Source of the DNA: Nocardioides alkalitolerans
Lineage (GTDB): Bacteria > Actinomycetota > Actinomycetes > Propionibacteriales > Nocardioidaceae
Direction: 5' to 3'
NCBI GenBank assembly: GCA_038184435.1
Contig: CP116227.1
Coordinates: 1,517,501 to 1,581,500, forward strand
Length of the DNA: 64,000 nucleotides
In this document: piece by piece, positions 40,928 through 51,048 of the stretch
Layout of the letters: every line of letters begins with the position of its first letter
Numbering within the stretch: position 1 is the first letter of the stretch
The notes under the pieces: generated by a model
Databases searched by the model: none
What the model was told of the DNA's origin: nothing
What the model saw: only the letters and a program-made list of their open reading frames with translations
Position numbers and translations under genes: made by a program

Positions 40928-41464
40928 GTGAGCACCCTCGACGGTCAGCGGTCGGCGCAGTCGGACGACGGCGTGGTCATCCGGCCAGCACGGGTCGAGG
41001 ACGTCGACGCCGTCTGCGCCTTCGGCGCGGCGCACGTGCCGCCGCACTACACCCCGCTCATCGGCGCGGAGGCCGCTCGACAGCAGGTCACCGACTGGTG
41101 GCGGCCGGAGCAGATCCGCGCTGCGGTCGCAGCGGGGCGGTTGCTCGTCGCCGACGCGCCGTCGGGCGGTGTCGTCGGGGTGGCCCAGTACGCGGTCGAC
41201 GCCTCCGAGGCCGTGATCTACAAGCTGTACCTCGACCCCGGGTTCCGGGGTCACGGACTCGGACCGCGGCTGATCGCGGCCGTCACCCGGTCGCTGCCGG
41301 CGGACCTGACCCGTCTCTGCATCGAGCACTTCGCCGGCAACGCCCGGGCGGGAGCGTTCTACGAGCGCGAGGGGTTCGCGGTGGAGCGGGTCGAGCCCAG
41401 CGCCAGCGGGCGCTCGGAGCTCGCTGTGGTGTGGCGGGCACGGGAGCTGCCGCAGCGCCCTTGA
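40928..41464 (+). CDS. GNAT-family N-acetyltransferase
   Basis: 178 residues; the acetyl-CoA-binding strand and helix are seen at IYKLYLDPGFRGHGLGPRLI (R/Q-x-x-G-x-G/A variant) and a C-terminal NARAGAFYEREGFAVE segment. GTG at 40928 chosen over a far-upstream TTG at 40892; no ribosome site is seen and the message may be leaderless. Substrate unknown. It diverges from def and is followed by a DUF222 gene on the other strand. Confidence 0.82.
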   Translation: MSTLDGQRSAQSDDGVVIRPARVEDVDAVCAFGAAHVPPHYTPLIGAEAARQQVTDWWRPEQIRAAVAAGRLLVADAPSGGVVGVAQYAVDASEAVIYKLYLDPGFRGHGLGPRLIAAVTRSLPADLTRLCIEHFAGNARAGAFYEREGFAVERVEPSASGRSELAVVWRARELPQRP

Positions 41465-41557
41465 TGGGCGCCGGACGGCGGTCGAGCGCTCTCCGGGCAT
41501 GCTGCGCCGCCCGGCCACAGGGGTGTGGGCGGGCGGCGGGATGGTTCATGCCTGTTG

Positions 41558-43027
41558 TCAGCCGGGTTCCGGGTCGTCGGGCCAGGGGCGGGTGCCGTCG
41601 CGGTCGACGAGGTAACGCAGTCCCAGGGGACTGGTCCAGATGACGGCGTTGGGTGGTTCGTTCTGGGTGGGGTCGGTGGGCCGGTAGGTCCATCTGTTGC
41701 CGGTGGTCATCTCGCGGTGGGTCTTCATGCGGTGGTGGCGTCGGCAGAGCGGGAACAGGTTGCGAGTGGAGGTCTGCCCGGGTGGGCCGCTCTGCTGGTA
41801 GGGGTCGCAGTGGTCGAGGTCGGCGGTTCCCGATGAACGCGTGCAGTACGGGAAGACGCACCTCGGCCAGCGGGCACGGACGTGGTCGGCGATCCGATCG
41901 GGCGGGCTGTAGCCGTTCACGGCGTCGTCGCGGTTGAGGTCGATGATCGGCTTGACGGTCACGGTCGTGTCCGGGCTCGCGCACCAGGCCTGGACCTGCT
42001 CAGCCGTCACTGCGCCACGAGGCGCGCCCGGAGTGTCGAGCCGCGCGAGGTCGATGCCCGTCATGCCGGTGCAGGCATCGATGCCCGGCCCGAACCCGTC
42101 CAGGTTGTTGGTGATCGCGGCCTGGTCGAGGTGGACGAACAGCACCACCTCGCGCCGGGCCCGCTGCACCGTCGGCGGCTGGTCTCCGTTCGGCGCTTCA
42201 CCAGCGTCGTACTCCAGCATGGTCACCCCGTCGCACCGTCGCGCGATCTCACCCAGCGCCATGGACCGGCGGACGTCGAGATCCGTGCCGCAGCCCAGGT
42301 CGCCCAGCTGCCGGGCCACGTGAGCGACGGTCCGTTCGAGGTCGAGCGCATCGGCCAGGTCGAGGGAGCCGTGGACGTTCACGGTGCCCCGAAGGGTCCC
42401 GGTGAGCGGGTCCGAATAGGCGACGTCGCCCAGCTCGATCGCGAGATACCTGTTCCCGTCAGCGGCGTGCCGCTCTGCTTCGGTGGTCTCGGGGTCGAAC
42501 CGGGCTGCGGCCTCGGCCACCAGCCGGTCGACTTCAGCACCGGTCGCCTTGCCCGCGACGTACGCGACGTGCCGATCCACGAACCCCGCCCCCTCGAACG
42601 TCAACGCCCGCGTCGCCTGCGCGATCCGCCGCCCCCGCCACACATCGACCTCACCCGCAGCAACACGCGCATGCACCCGCGGCAGCCGCCAGCGCAGCTC
42701 GACCGCATCCCCCACCAACCGCCGCGCCGCATCGAACGAACATCCCCGGGCGGCCGCGACCTCACCGATGCAGAACTCCGCCACCACCGGCGCACCAGGA
42801 CCACCCAGCTCGAGGAACTGATCCCCAGCCAGAGCCTCGGCGTACTCGGCCTCGTGCCACTCACCCAGCACCGTGATCGGATCCCCGACCACCGCATCGG
42901 AGGTGTGAGCGGCAGCCCAGTCGCCCACCGCGACGAACGCGGCCGCCTCCGCCACACGAGCCGCTCGCGTGCGCTCGCGGACCGCGTCGATCAACGCAGT
43001 CGCCGTCGTCTGGGTCCCCCGATCCAT
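41558..43027 (-). CDS. DUF222 protein with C-terminal HNH endonuclease domain (13E12-like)
   Basis: 489 residues. The N-terminal two-thirds is a helical DUF222 region (RRLVGDAVELRWRLPRVHARV, EVDVWRGRRIAQATR). The C-terminal HNH domain has CVFPYCTRSSGTADLDHCDPY, then STRNLFPLCRRHHRMKTH, which keeps the DH, N and HH catalytic/metal residues. Such proteins occur in many copies in Nocardioides, Mycobacterium (REP13E12) and relatives; their role is unclear. A tandem-repeat array lies just upstream (43098-43230). Sequence is somewhat AT-richer than neighbours in parts, consistent with transfer. Confidence 0.9.
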   Translation of the reverse strand: MDRGTQTTATALIDAVRERTRAARVAEAAAFVAVGDWAAAHTSDAVVGDPITVLGEWHEAEYAEALAGDQFLELGGPGAPVVAEFCIGEVAAARGCSFDAARRLVGDAVELRWRLPRVHARVAAGEVDVWRGRRIAQATRALTFEGAGFVDRHVAYVAGKATGAEVDRLVAEAAARFDPETTEAERHAADGNRYLAIELGDVAYSDPLTGTLRGTVNVHGSLDLADALDLERTVAHVARQLGDLGCGTDLDVRRSMALGEIARRCDGVTMLEYDAGEAPNGDQPPTVQRARREVVLFVHLDQAAITNNLDGFGPGIDACTGMTGIDLARLDTPGAPRGAVTAEQVQAWCASPDTTVTVKPIIDLNRDDAVNGYSPPDRIADHVRARWPRCVFPYCTRSSGTADLDHCDPYQQSGPPGQTSTRNLFPLCRRHHRMKTHREMTTGNRWTYRPTDPTQNEPPNAVIWTSPLGLRYLVDRDGTRPWPDDPEPG

Positions 43028-43097
43028 GCCCCCGAGTTTAGTCGAACAGACGTGCGATCACCACCTCCCGGTGGTGATCTGTGGATGACCGGTTCTC

Positions 43098-43230
43098 GCG
43101 TCGAGTTTGGTGAGACGGTCCGACCAAACTCGACGCTCCTGCCGCGCCGTACACCCCAACTCGACGCCCCTGCCGCGCCGTACACCCCAAACTCGACGCG
43201 CCTGCCGCGTACGACCAAGCTCGACGCAGG
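43098..43230. repeat. AACTCGACGC tandem/inverted repeat array, locus 2
   Basis: Starts with perfect 14-bp inverted arms GCGTCGAGTTTGGT (43098-43111) and ACCAAACTCGACGC (43123-43136) around 11 bases. About four imperfect direct repeats of 30-31 bp then run from 43123, 43153, 43184 and 43214; each has ACC-(3-4 bases)-CTCGACGC-n-CCTGCCGCG-(CCG)-TAC. It fills the gap between the DUF222-HNH start and the priA stop. The core and spacing recur at 22004-22075. Confidence 0.85.
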
Positions 43231-43233
43231 ACC

Positions 43234-45333
43234 TCAGAGCGACGGGGGGTCGACCTGGACGCGGACGGCGTCGAGCTTGCGCGCGGATCGCTCACGCGAC
43301 GCGGCGCCCAGCCCCGCGGCGAGGGCCGCACCCTCGCGCGCGGGCACGCGCACGACCGCGCGCACCTCAGGTGGGTCGGCGCTGACGGGCGCGCCCGGGC
43401 GGGGCGGGACGGGGACGGGGCCGAGCACCTCGACGGGCGGGGGGACGGCGAGGTGCTCCAGGTAGGCCGCCACCGCGGCCTCCTCCCCCGTGACCGTCGC
43501 CAGCCGCGCGGCCGGCGGCAGGTGGGCCGCGGCCCGTTCGGCCGCCTCCCGCTCGGCGAAGCCGAGCGGGTCCCACCGCACGAGGGCCTGCAGCGCCGGC
43601 TGCGCGGCGTCACCGACGACGACCACCTCGGCGCCGGGTCGCACCAGCGCGGCCGCGTTGAGCCAACGACGCAGGGCCTCCTCCCCCGTGCGCAGGTCCA
43701 CGCGCGCCAGGGCGAGCCACGTGTCGAGCAGCAGGACACCCGCATAACCGCCCTCGGCCACCGGCTCCGCCCCCGGGGTCGCGACGACGATCGCGGGGCT
43801 GTCGTCGACCTCCGCCAGCACGTGGTCGGCCGCCGACGTGCGCACCGTGACGCCGGGGAACGCGCGTCCGAGCTCCTCGGCCGTGCGCTCCTGGCCGACC
43901 GCCGGGGCGCGGAGCCCACGGTGGCCGCAGACGCCGCACGCCCACCGCGGCTCCGGCGTGCCGCACCAGCGGCACGAGGGGGGCGCGGTCGGCGAGGTCT
44001 GCTGCAGGGGACCCGTGCAGGCCGCACACCGCGCCGGCGTGCGGCAGCGCTCGCAGGCCAGGCCCGCCGCGTAGCCCGACCGCGGCGTCTGCACCAGCAC
44101 CGGCCCGGCGGTGATGCCCCGCCTCACGAGGTCGCGGGCGGCGGTCGGCACACGCACGCTGCGCGCGAAGGGGTCGCGCTCCAGCTCGCGGTCGGTCGCT
44201 CCCGCGATGCTCACGCGGACCCGCTCCCGGAGGGTCGCGCGGGTCATCGCGATCGGCCGCGCCCAGCCGCTGCGCAGCAGGCCGAGCGCCTCCACCGAGC
44301 ACGCGTGCGCCCCGACGAGCGCCGCCGCCCCGGCGCGTTCCGCCCGCAGGGCCGCGACCTCGCGGACGTGGGGGTACGGCGCACGCGGCTCCGCGTGGAG
44401 GTCGTCACCGTCGTCCCACACGACGACGAGGCCGAGGTCGTGCACGGGGGCCCAGATCGCCGCCCGCGTGCCGACCACGACGCGGCGCTGGCCCCGGCTC
44501 ACGGCGAGGAAGTCGCGATACCGGGCAGCCGGGCCGGCGTCGGCGCGCAGCGCCACGTGACGCCCCTCGCCGAGAACCTCCGTGAGCGAGGCGTCCACCC
44601 GGTCGAGGTCGCGCCCGTCCGGGACGCACACGACGACCCCGCGACCCGAGGCCTCCACGACGGACGCGGCGTGCGCCACCAGACGCGGCCAGTCGACCGC
44701 GGGTCCCGCGGTCCACACGGCCCGCGGCGATCCGCCCCGTGCCAGGTGGTCGCAGAAGACCGCCCCGTGCTCGTGCTCGCCCCAGGCCTCGGCCGCGGCG
44801 GTGAGACGTCGGTCGCCGTCGGCGACCGTCAGCGCCGGGGGCACCACACCCGGCGCCGCCTTCTCCGTCGTGGCGTGCCGGGGCGGGACCGCCAGGCGGA
44901 GCACGTCGGCCCGCGCCCCGGCGTACCGCTCCGCCACCGCCGCCGTCAGCGCCGCGACCTCCGGGAGCAGCACGCGCTCGGGACTGACGAGCCGGCGCAG
45001 CGGCAACAGCCGGGGGTGGTCCGACTCCGGACGGCGGGCCACGACGAAGCCGTCGACGTCCTGACCCGCGAACCGCACCTTCACCCGGACCCCCGGCTGC
45101 GCCGTCTCCGCCATCCCGGCGGGCACCAGGTAGTCGAACGGCCGGTCGAGGTGGGCCAGCGGGACGTCGACGAGCACCTGGGCGACCGGGTCGACCTCGG
45201 CCGGCTCCACCTCCGTGCGCCGCTTGGCCGCCGCCCGCTGCGTCGCCGACCGTGCCTCGCGCACGGTCTCCCGCAGCTCGGGCAGGAGGGATCCCTGCTC
45301 GGGCTGCTCGTGGGCGTCGGCGGTCACGGGCAC
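43234..45333 (-). CDS. priA: PriA-like primosomal protein with degenerate helicase motifs
   Basis: 699 residues. The N-terminal 3'-DNA-binding domain (LVDVPLAHLDRPFDYLVP, GVRVKVRFAGQDVDGFVV) and the zinc region with eight cysteines in C-x2-C pairs (CERCRTPARCAAC, then CRWCGTPEPRWACGVCG) are intact. The Walker A lysine motif (GxTGSGKTE) is absent and the DEEH box reads WDDGDD. ATP-driven unwinding is therefore not expected; such motif-less PriA proteins are known from actinobacteria. It may act as a structural restart factor. Confidence 0.93.
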   Translation of the reverse strand: MPVTADAHEQPEQGSLLPELRETVREARSATQRAAAKRRTEVEPAEVDPVAQVLVDVPLAHLDRPFDYLVPAGMAETAQPGVRVKVRFAGQDVDGFVVARRPESDHPRLLPLRRLVSPERVLLPEVAALTAAVAERYAGARADVLRLAVPPRHATTEKAAPGVVPPALTVADGDRRLTAAAEAWGEHEHGAVFCDHLARGGSPRAVWTAGPAVDWPRLVAHAASVVEASGRGVVVCVPDGRDLDRVDASLTEVLGEGRHVALRADAGPAARYRDFLAVSRGQRRVVVGTRAAIWAPVHDLGLVVVWDDGDDLHAEPRAPYPHVREVAALRAERAGAAALVGAHACSVEALGLLRSGWARPIAMTRATLRERVRVSIAGATDRELERDPFARSVRVPTAARDLVRRGITAGPVLVQTPRSGYAAGLACERCRTPARCAACTGPLQQTSPTAPPSCRWCGTPEPRWACGVCGHRGLRAPAVGQERTAEELGRAFPGVTVRTSAADHVLAEVDDSPAIVVATPGAEPVAEGGYAGVLLLDTWLALARVDLRTGEEALRRWLNAAALVRPGAEVVVVGDAAQPALQALVRWDPLGFAEREAAERAAAHLPPAARLATVTGEEAAVAAYLEHLAVPPPVEVLGPVPVPPRPGAPVSADPPEVRAVVRVPAREGAALAAGLGAASRERSARKLDAVRVQVDPPSL

Positions 45334-45366
45334 AGGTCTACCGTGCGCCGCCGACAGGACGCACCA

Positions 45367-45382
45367 CAGGGCCCACGCCCTG
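45367..45382. terminator. Small hairpin upstream of priA
   Basis: CAGGGC-N4-GCCCTG between the membrane-protein stop (45392) and the priA start (45333). Short, no U-tract; could limit read-through. Confidence 0.3.
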
Positions 45383-45391
45383 GGGAGAACG

Positions 45392-46180
45392 TCACCCGGG
45401 TCCGTGCGAGAGGTCGTGGGCGAGCATCGCCAGCGGAGCCGCCAGGGCGCGCTCGGCGAGCCTCGGGCGCACCAGGCCGCGCTCCTCGAGGATGTCGACC
45501 GCCGCGGTCAGGTCGGCCGCGACCGCCGCACGTTCCGCGTCGGTGAGCCGGGTCACGGCGGTTCGTGCCACCACGAGCGGCCCGGGCGGCACGCGCGCTG
45601 CGCGGGGACCACGGCCGACAACACCGACGCCGCAGCCGATCGCGCCGAGCGCGGCGACGGCCCAGACCGGCAGGACCTGCGGGTCGACCGGGGCGACGTC
45701 CCGCAGGGGTGCGGCGAGCGCCGTGAGCAGGGCGAGCGCTCCCGGCACTGCGAACACCGGCACGGTGGGGCCGGGGACACCACGACGCCGTCGGGCCACC
45801 GGCACGACCCGGCCAAGCAGCACCGCGAGCACGAGGGCCGTCGCACCGTAGGTCCAGCTCACGACGTCGACGGCGAACGGGTCGTCGCCCGGGCCGCGCC
45901 AGTACCGGGTGCGGACGGCCATCGCCAGCAGGCCGACGAGCGGCAGCACCAGCGCGCCGAGCACGACCAGGGCGGTCGCCCCGCGGCGCGCCGCCCACGG
46001 ACCGCGCCCCGCCCGTGGCCAGCGCCCTCGCGGGTCGAGCCCGTCCTGCACCGCGGGATGCTGCGCGAAGGCCGCGATCTCGAGCGCCCGCCACGGCACC
46101 GGCCCGTCCGCGGGCAGCCGACGGACCGCCTCGACGGCGGACGGCGCGGCGGAGACCGCCCCCGCGCTGTCGGCGCTCAT
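45392..46180 (-). CDS. Membrane protein of unknown function (paralog of next gene)
   Basis: 262 residues with about four membrane helices (ALVVLGALVLPLVGLLAM; YGATALVLAVLLGRVV; ALALLTALAAP; VWAVAALGAIGCGVGVVG). It shares with its neighbour the segment VPWRALEIAAFAQHPAVQDGLDPRGRW and a C-terminal helical part (TDAERAAVAADLTAAVDILEERGL). Start overlaps the paralog's stop by 4 bp (ATGA). Likely arose by tandem duplication; no family recognised. Confidence 0.75.
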   Translation of the reverse strand: MSADSAGAVSAAPSAVEAVRRLPADGPVPWRALEIAAFAQHPAVQDGLDPRGRWPRAGRGPWAARRGATALVVLGALVLPLVGLLAMAVRTRYWRGPGDDPFAVDVVSWTYGATALVLAVLLGRVVPVARRRRGVPGPTVPVFAVPGALALLTALAAPLRDVAPVDPQVLPVWAVAALGAIGCGVGVVGRGPRAARVPPGPLVVARTAVTRLTDAERAAVAADLTAAVDILEERGLVRPRLAERALAAPLAMLAHDLSHGPG

Positions 46181-47019
46181 CGACGAACCCGCCGGGATGC
46201 CGTGTCGGCCAGGTCGCCGAGCTCCGCCGTGCGCGCCCGCGCGATCGTCGCGGCGCTGGCCAGCCCCCGACGCTCCAGCTCGTCGAGCGCCCGGGCCAGG
46301 TCGCGCCGCACACGCGCCCGCTCCCGCTCGGGGAGGGCGGCGGCGAGACGCCGCGGATCACCCGGCGCCGCTACCGGATCCGCCGGCTCCCGCCGCGTGC
46401 CCAGGAGCACCCCGGCGACCACCGCCAGCACCAGCGACAGCGCCACCGGCACCACCACCGCCGGCGTCCACCGCTGCGTGCTCACCATCCACCCGAGCGA
46501 CGCCAGCCCGTGCAGGGCGACGACACTCACGACCGCCACGACGAGGTCGTGGGAGTGCGGGCGTCGCCCGGCGGCCCGCGTGACCGTCCAGCTCGCCGTC
46601 CGCGCCAGCAGCGCCAGCCCGCCCGCCGTGGCCGCGACCGCGGCCCACCGGTCGGCGCTGGCGGCCGAGGGCGCGCCGTACCCGGCCTCCCCGCCCAGCA
46701 GCGTCACCGCGACGACCGCCCCCAGCACCGCGAGCACCGTCAGCGCCCACAACGCGGCGGGGGACAGCGCGTCCGCGCGTCGCCGCCAACGCCGCCGGGG
46801 GTCGAGGGCGTCCTGGACGGCGGGGTGCCGGGCCCACGCCGCGACCTCGAGCCCCAGCCACGGCACGTCCGCGCCCTCCGGCAGCCAGCGCGCGAGCTCA
46901 CGCGCGGACCGCGGCGCCGCCTCCCGCAGCTCGCCGGCGGTGGCGGCCGGCACCGGGCTCGTGACGCGCGACGGGGGCGGGCCGTCGCCGTACGCGTCGT
47001 GCCCGCCCCCGTCGCTCAC
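46177..47019 (-). CDS. Membrane protein of unknown function (paralog of previous gene)
   Basis: 280 residues, about four helices (ALWALTVLAVLGAVVAVTLL; WAAVAATAGGLALLA; LVVAVVSVVALHGLASLGWM; VVVPVALSLVLAVVAGVLL). Conserved block VPWLGLEVAAWARHPAVQDALDPRRRW before the first helix and a helical C-terminus (RARVRRDLARALDELERRGL). Co-directional with metK, 16 bp downstream of it. The conserved pre-helix block is the only strong motif. Confidence 0.75.
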   Translation of the reverse strand: MSDGGGHDAYGDGPPPSRVTSPVPAATAGELREAAPRSARELARWLPEGADVPWLGLEVAAWARHPAVQDALDPRRRWRRRADALSPAALWALTVLAVLGAVVAVTLLGGEAGYGAPSAASADRWAAVAATAGGLALLARTASWTVTRAAGRRPHSHDLVVAVVSVVALHGLASLGWMVSTQRWTPAVVVPVALSLVLAVVAGVLLGTRREPADPVAAPGDPRRLAAALPERERARVRRDLARALDELERRGLASAATIARARTAELGDLADTASRRVRR

Positions 47020-47035
47020 GACGAGCCCCGGGTGC

Positions 47036-48244
<1,209 letters not shown>

Positions 48245-48378
48245 TCACTCCCACTCGACGAGGCTGTCCGGGCGCGCGGTCGCGCCCGCCGAAACCATAG
48301 TCGCGGCCCGGGCGAGCGCCAGCATCCGGGCAGACGTCCCGACGCGTGGACATCGCTGCCGGTGTCCCCGCGCGGTGG

Positions 48379-49659
48379 TCAGAGCCGGGTGGCGACCTGG
48401 TCCCAGATGGCGTGGGCCAGCACGCCCTTCGCCGCCCGCGGCACCTCGACACTGGCACCGTCGGCGCCCAGGATGACCGCCTCGTTCTCCGTGCTGCCGA
48501 AGACCGCTCCCCCGCTGACGTCGTTGACGACGAGCAGGTCGCAGCCCTTGCGAGCGAGCTTGGCCCGCGCGAGCTCGAGGACCGAGCCGGTCGCGTCGCC
48601 GGTCTCGGCGGCGAAGCCCACCACGACCGCACCCGGACGGGCCCGGTCGTGGGAGATCGCCGCGAGGATGTCGGGGTTCTGGACGAGCTCGAGCGGAGCG
48701 GCACTCCCGTCCGCGAGCTTCTTGATCTTGGCGTCGCTGAACGACGCGGGCCGGAAGTCGGCCGGCGCCGCGGCCATGACGACCGCGTCCGCGTCCTTCG
48801 CGCCCGCCACGACGGCGTCGCGCAGCTGCTCCGTGGTCTCGACGCGCACCACGGTCACGCCGGCCGGGTCGGGCAGGTCGACGTTGGCCGCCACGAGGGT
48901 GACCTCCGCCCCGCGGGCCACGGCGGCCCGCGCGAGCGCGTAGCCCTGCCGGCCCGACGAGCGGTTGCCGAGGAAGCGGACCGGGTCCAGGTACTCCCGC
49001 GTGCCGCCGGCGGAGACGAGCACCCGCCGTCCGGCCAGGTCACCGGGGGTGGCTCCGGCGCGCGACCGGGCCAGCACGTCGGCGGCGACCTCGAAGATCT
49101 CCACGGGCTCGGGCAACCGGCCCTTGCCCGTGTCCTTGCCGGTCAGCCGGCCCTCGGCGGGCTCGATGACGACGATGCCGCGCGAGCGCAGCGTCGCGAC
49201 GTTGGCCTGCGTCGCGGGGTGCTCCCACATCTCGGTGTGCATCGCGGGGGCCATGACGACGGGACACCGCGCGGTGAGGAGCGTGTTGGTGAGCAGGTCG
49301 TCGGCCAGGCCGTGCGCGGCCTTGGCCAGCAGGTCCGCGGTGGCCGGCGCGACCACGACGAGGTCGGCGGTCTGGCCGATGCGCACGTGGGGCACCTCGT
49401 GCACCTGGCTCCACACGTCGCTCGCGACGGGCTTGCCGGACAGGGCGGCCCACGTCGGCGCGCCCACGAACTCCAGCGCACTGGCGGTCGGCACCGGGGT
49501 CACGTCGTGACCGGACTCGGAGAAGCGGCGCAGGACCTCACAGGCCTTGTACGCCGCGATGCCGCCCCCGACGCCGAGCACCACGCGCGGCTTGGGCACG
49601 GACGGGCTCGGGTCGGACGGCGGCATCGTTTTCAGCAGGGGGGGGTGACCGGAGGTCAC
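48379..49659 (-). CDS. coaBC: Phosphopantothenoylcysteine decarboxylase / synthetase
   Basis: Two steps of coenzyme A synthesis. CoaC flavoprotein half (about 20-200): VVLGVGGGIAAYKACEVLR, the catalytic region TADLVVVAPATADLLAKAAHGLADDLLTN and APAMHTEMW. CoaB half (about 205-426): GRRVLVSAGGTREYLDPVRFLGNRSSG, AAAPADFRP and VGFAAETGD. The GTG at 49659 overlaps the rpoZ stop by 4 bp; ATG at 49626 is an alternative that gives 11 fewer residues before the conserved core. Confidence 0.95.
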   Translation of the reverse strand: MTSGHPPLLKTMPPSDPSPSVPKPRVVLGVGGGIAAYKACEVLRRFSESGHDVTPVPTASALEFVGAPTWAALSGKPVASDVWSQVHEVPHVRIGQTADLVVVAPATADLLAKAAHGLADDLLTNTLLTARCPVVMAPAMHTEMWEHPATQANVATLRSRGIVVIEPAEGRLTGKDTGKGRLPEPVEIFEVAADVLARSRAGATPGDLAGRRVLVSAGGTREYLDPVRFLGNRSSGRQGYALARAAVARGAEVTLVAANVDLPDPAGVTVVRVETTEQLRDAVVAGAKDADAVVMAAAPADFRPASFSDAKIKKLADGSAAPLELVQNPDILAAISHDRARPGAVVVGFAAETGDATGSVLELARAKLARKGCDLLVVNDVSGGAVFGSTENEAVILGADGASVEVPRAAKGVLAHAIWDQVATRL

Positions 49660-49985
49660 TCGGAGCCGAAGGGCGACTCGACGGCGGCGGCCTTCTTGGC
49701 GGCCTCCTCCGCGGCGAGCTCGGCCGGGTCGACGTCCTCGCAGGTCAGGAGGTCGGCGTTGATCTCGCGGAGCGCGATCGACAGCGGCTTCTCCTGCACG
49801 TGGGTGTCGACGAGCGGACCCACGTACTCCAGCAGGCCCTCGCCCAGCTGGGAGTAGTACGCGTTGATCTGCCGCGCGCGCTTGGCTCCGTAGAGCACCA
49901 GCTGGTACTTGCTGTCGGTCTTCGTCAGCAGGTCGTCGATCGGCGGGTTCGTCACGCCCACGGCGGCGATTTCAGGGGCAGACAC
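49656..49985 (-). CDS. rpoZ: RNA polymerase omega subunit
   Basis: 109 residues; PPIDDLLTKTDSKYQLVLYGAKRARQINAYY is the conserved omega core that clamps the beta-prime tail. GTG start at 49985. Lies between gmk (31 bp) and coaBC, the standard actinobacterial order. An Ala/Glu tail follows the core. Confidence 0.97.
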   Translation of the reverse strand: MSAPEIAAVGVTNPPIDDLLTKTDSKYQLVLYGAKRARQINAYYSQLGEGLLEYVGPLVDTHVQEKPLSIALREINADLLTCEDVDPAELAAEEAAKKAAAVESPFGSE

Positions 49986-50016
49986 GCAACAGCCTCACAA
50001 GTCGGTCGGGGTTGGA

Positions 50017-50622
50017 TCAGCGCGCCTGAGCAGGCGCAGTCATGCATCGTACCAACTCTTCGGCGGCGGCCGGAACTTCCGTGTTCACGATGGTGTGGTC
50101 GAACTCCGCCTCCGCCGCGAGCTCGGTGCGGGCGGTCTCCAGCCGACGCTCCCGCTCCTCCGGCGTCTCGGTGCCCCGGCCGACCAGGCGACGCACCAGC
50201 TCCTCCCAGCTCGGCGGCTTGAGGAACACGAAGAAGGCGTCGGGCGCGGTGCGGCGCACCTGGCGCGCGCCCTGCAGGTCGATCTCGAGCATGGCCGGAC
50301 GGCCCGCCGCGAGCGCGGCCTCGACCGGGCCGCGGGGGGTGCCGTAGCGCGCCGCCTTGTGGACGACCGCCCACTCGAGCAGCTCGTCCTCGGCGATCAT
50401 GCGGTCGAACTCCTCGTCGCTCACGAAGAGGTAGTGCACCCCGTGCACCTCGCCGGGGCGGGGCTTGCGCGTCGTCGCCGACACCGAGATCCAGACCTCG
50501 GGGTGGTGGGCGCGCACGTGGGCCGCGACCGTGCCCTTGCCGACCGCGGTGGGACCGGCGAGCACGACGAGGCGGGAGCGGCCGGCGGAGCCGTCGGCCG
50601 GGCCGTCGAGAGGATGGACCAC
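50017..50622 (-). CDS. gmk: Guanylate kinase
   Basis: Phosphorylates GMP to GDP. 201 residues: LVVLAGPTAVGKGTVAAHVR (P-loop), SVSATTRKPRPGEVHGVHY (GMP-binding), and LEIDLQGARQVRR. GTG start at 50622, 4 bp after the mihF stop. Confidence 0.96.
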   Translation of the reverse strand: MVHPLDGPADGSAGRSRLVVLAGPTAVGKGTVAAHVRAHHPEVWISVSATTRKPRPGEVHGVHYLFVSDEEFDRMIAEDELLEWAVVHKAARYGTPRGPVEAALAAGRPAMLEIDLQGARQVRRTAPDAFFVFLKPPSWEELVRRLVGRGTETPEERERRLETARTELAAEAEFDHTIVNTEVPAAAEELVRCMTAPAQAR

Positions 50623-50626
50623 CGGA

Positions 50627-50947
50627 TCAGTCGCCCGGGGCGAACTCGGCCTCGAGCGCCGCGACCTGCTTGGCCCCGAGCCCGCGCACCCGGCGGCTCT
50701 CCGCGATCTGGAGGCGCTCCATGATCTGCTTCGCGCGCACCTTGCCGACGCCCGGCATCGACTGCAGCAGGTCGAACACCCGCATCTTGGCGATGACCTC
50801 GTTGCCCTCGCGGTCCCGCAGCACCTCGGAGATCGTCGCCCCCGCGGTCTTCAGGCGGTTCTTCACCTCGGCCCGTTCGCGGCGCGACGCCGCGGCCTTG
50901 GCCAGGGCAGCCTGGCGCTGTTCGGGGGTGAGAGGGGGCAGGGCCAC
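50627..50947 (-). CDS. mihF: Actinobacterial integration host factor (mIHF)
   Basis: 106 residues of the S13/H2TH-containing actinobacterial IHF, a nucleoid-associated DNA-bending protein. Typical features: ALPPLTPEQRQAALAKAAASR with ERAEVKNRLK, then the H2TH stretch VFDLLQSMPGVGKVRAKQIME. GTG start, GAGGA 8 bases upstream. Co-directional with gmk and rpoZ. Confidence 0.95.
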   Translation of the reverse strand: MALPPLTPEQRQAALAKAAASRRERAEVKNRLKTAGATISEVLRDREGNEVIAKMRVFDLLQSMPGVGKVRAKQIMERLQIAESRRVRGLGAKQVAALEAEFAPGD

Positions 50948-51048
50948 GGGCGGATCCTCGCGTCGAGATGGGTCGTGGAACGAAGCGCCAATCTAGCCAC
51001 GCGCCCGCGCGGGTGGCAATCGGCGCGGGACCGGCGCCCGGACCAGGC

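Noticed and set aside
43123..43230. Possible CRISPR array (about 30-bp units)
   Set aside because: Units abut each other with no unique spacers, vary in length, and there are no cas genes.
48245..48378. SAM riboswitch upstream of metK
   Set aside because: No SAM-I/II/IV-type conserved core could be traced in the 134-bp gap; only a weak -10-like TATGGT.
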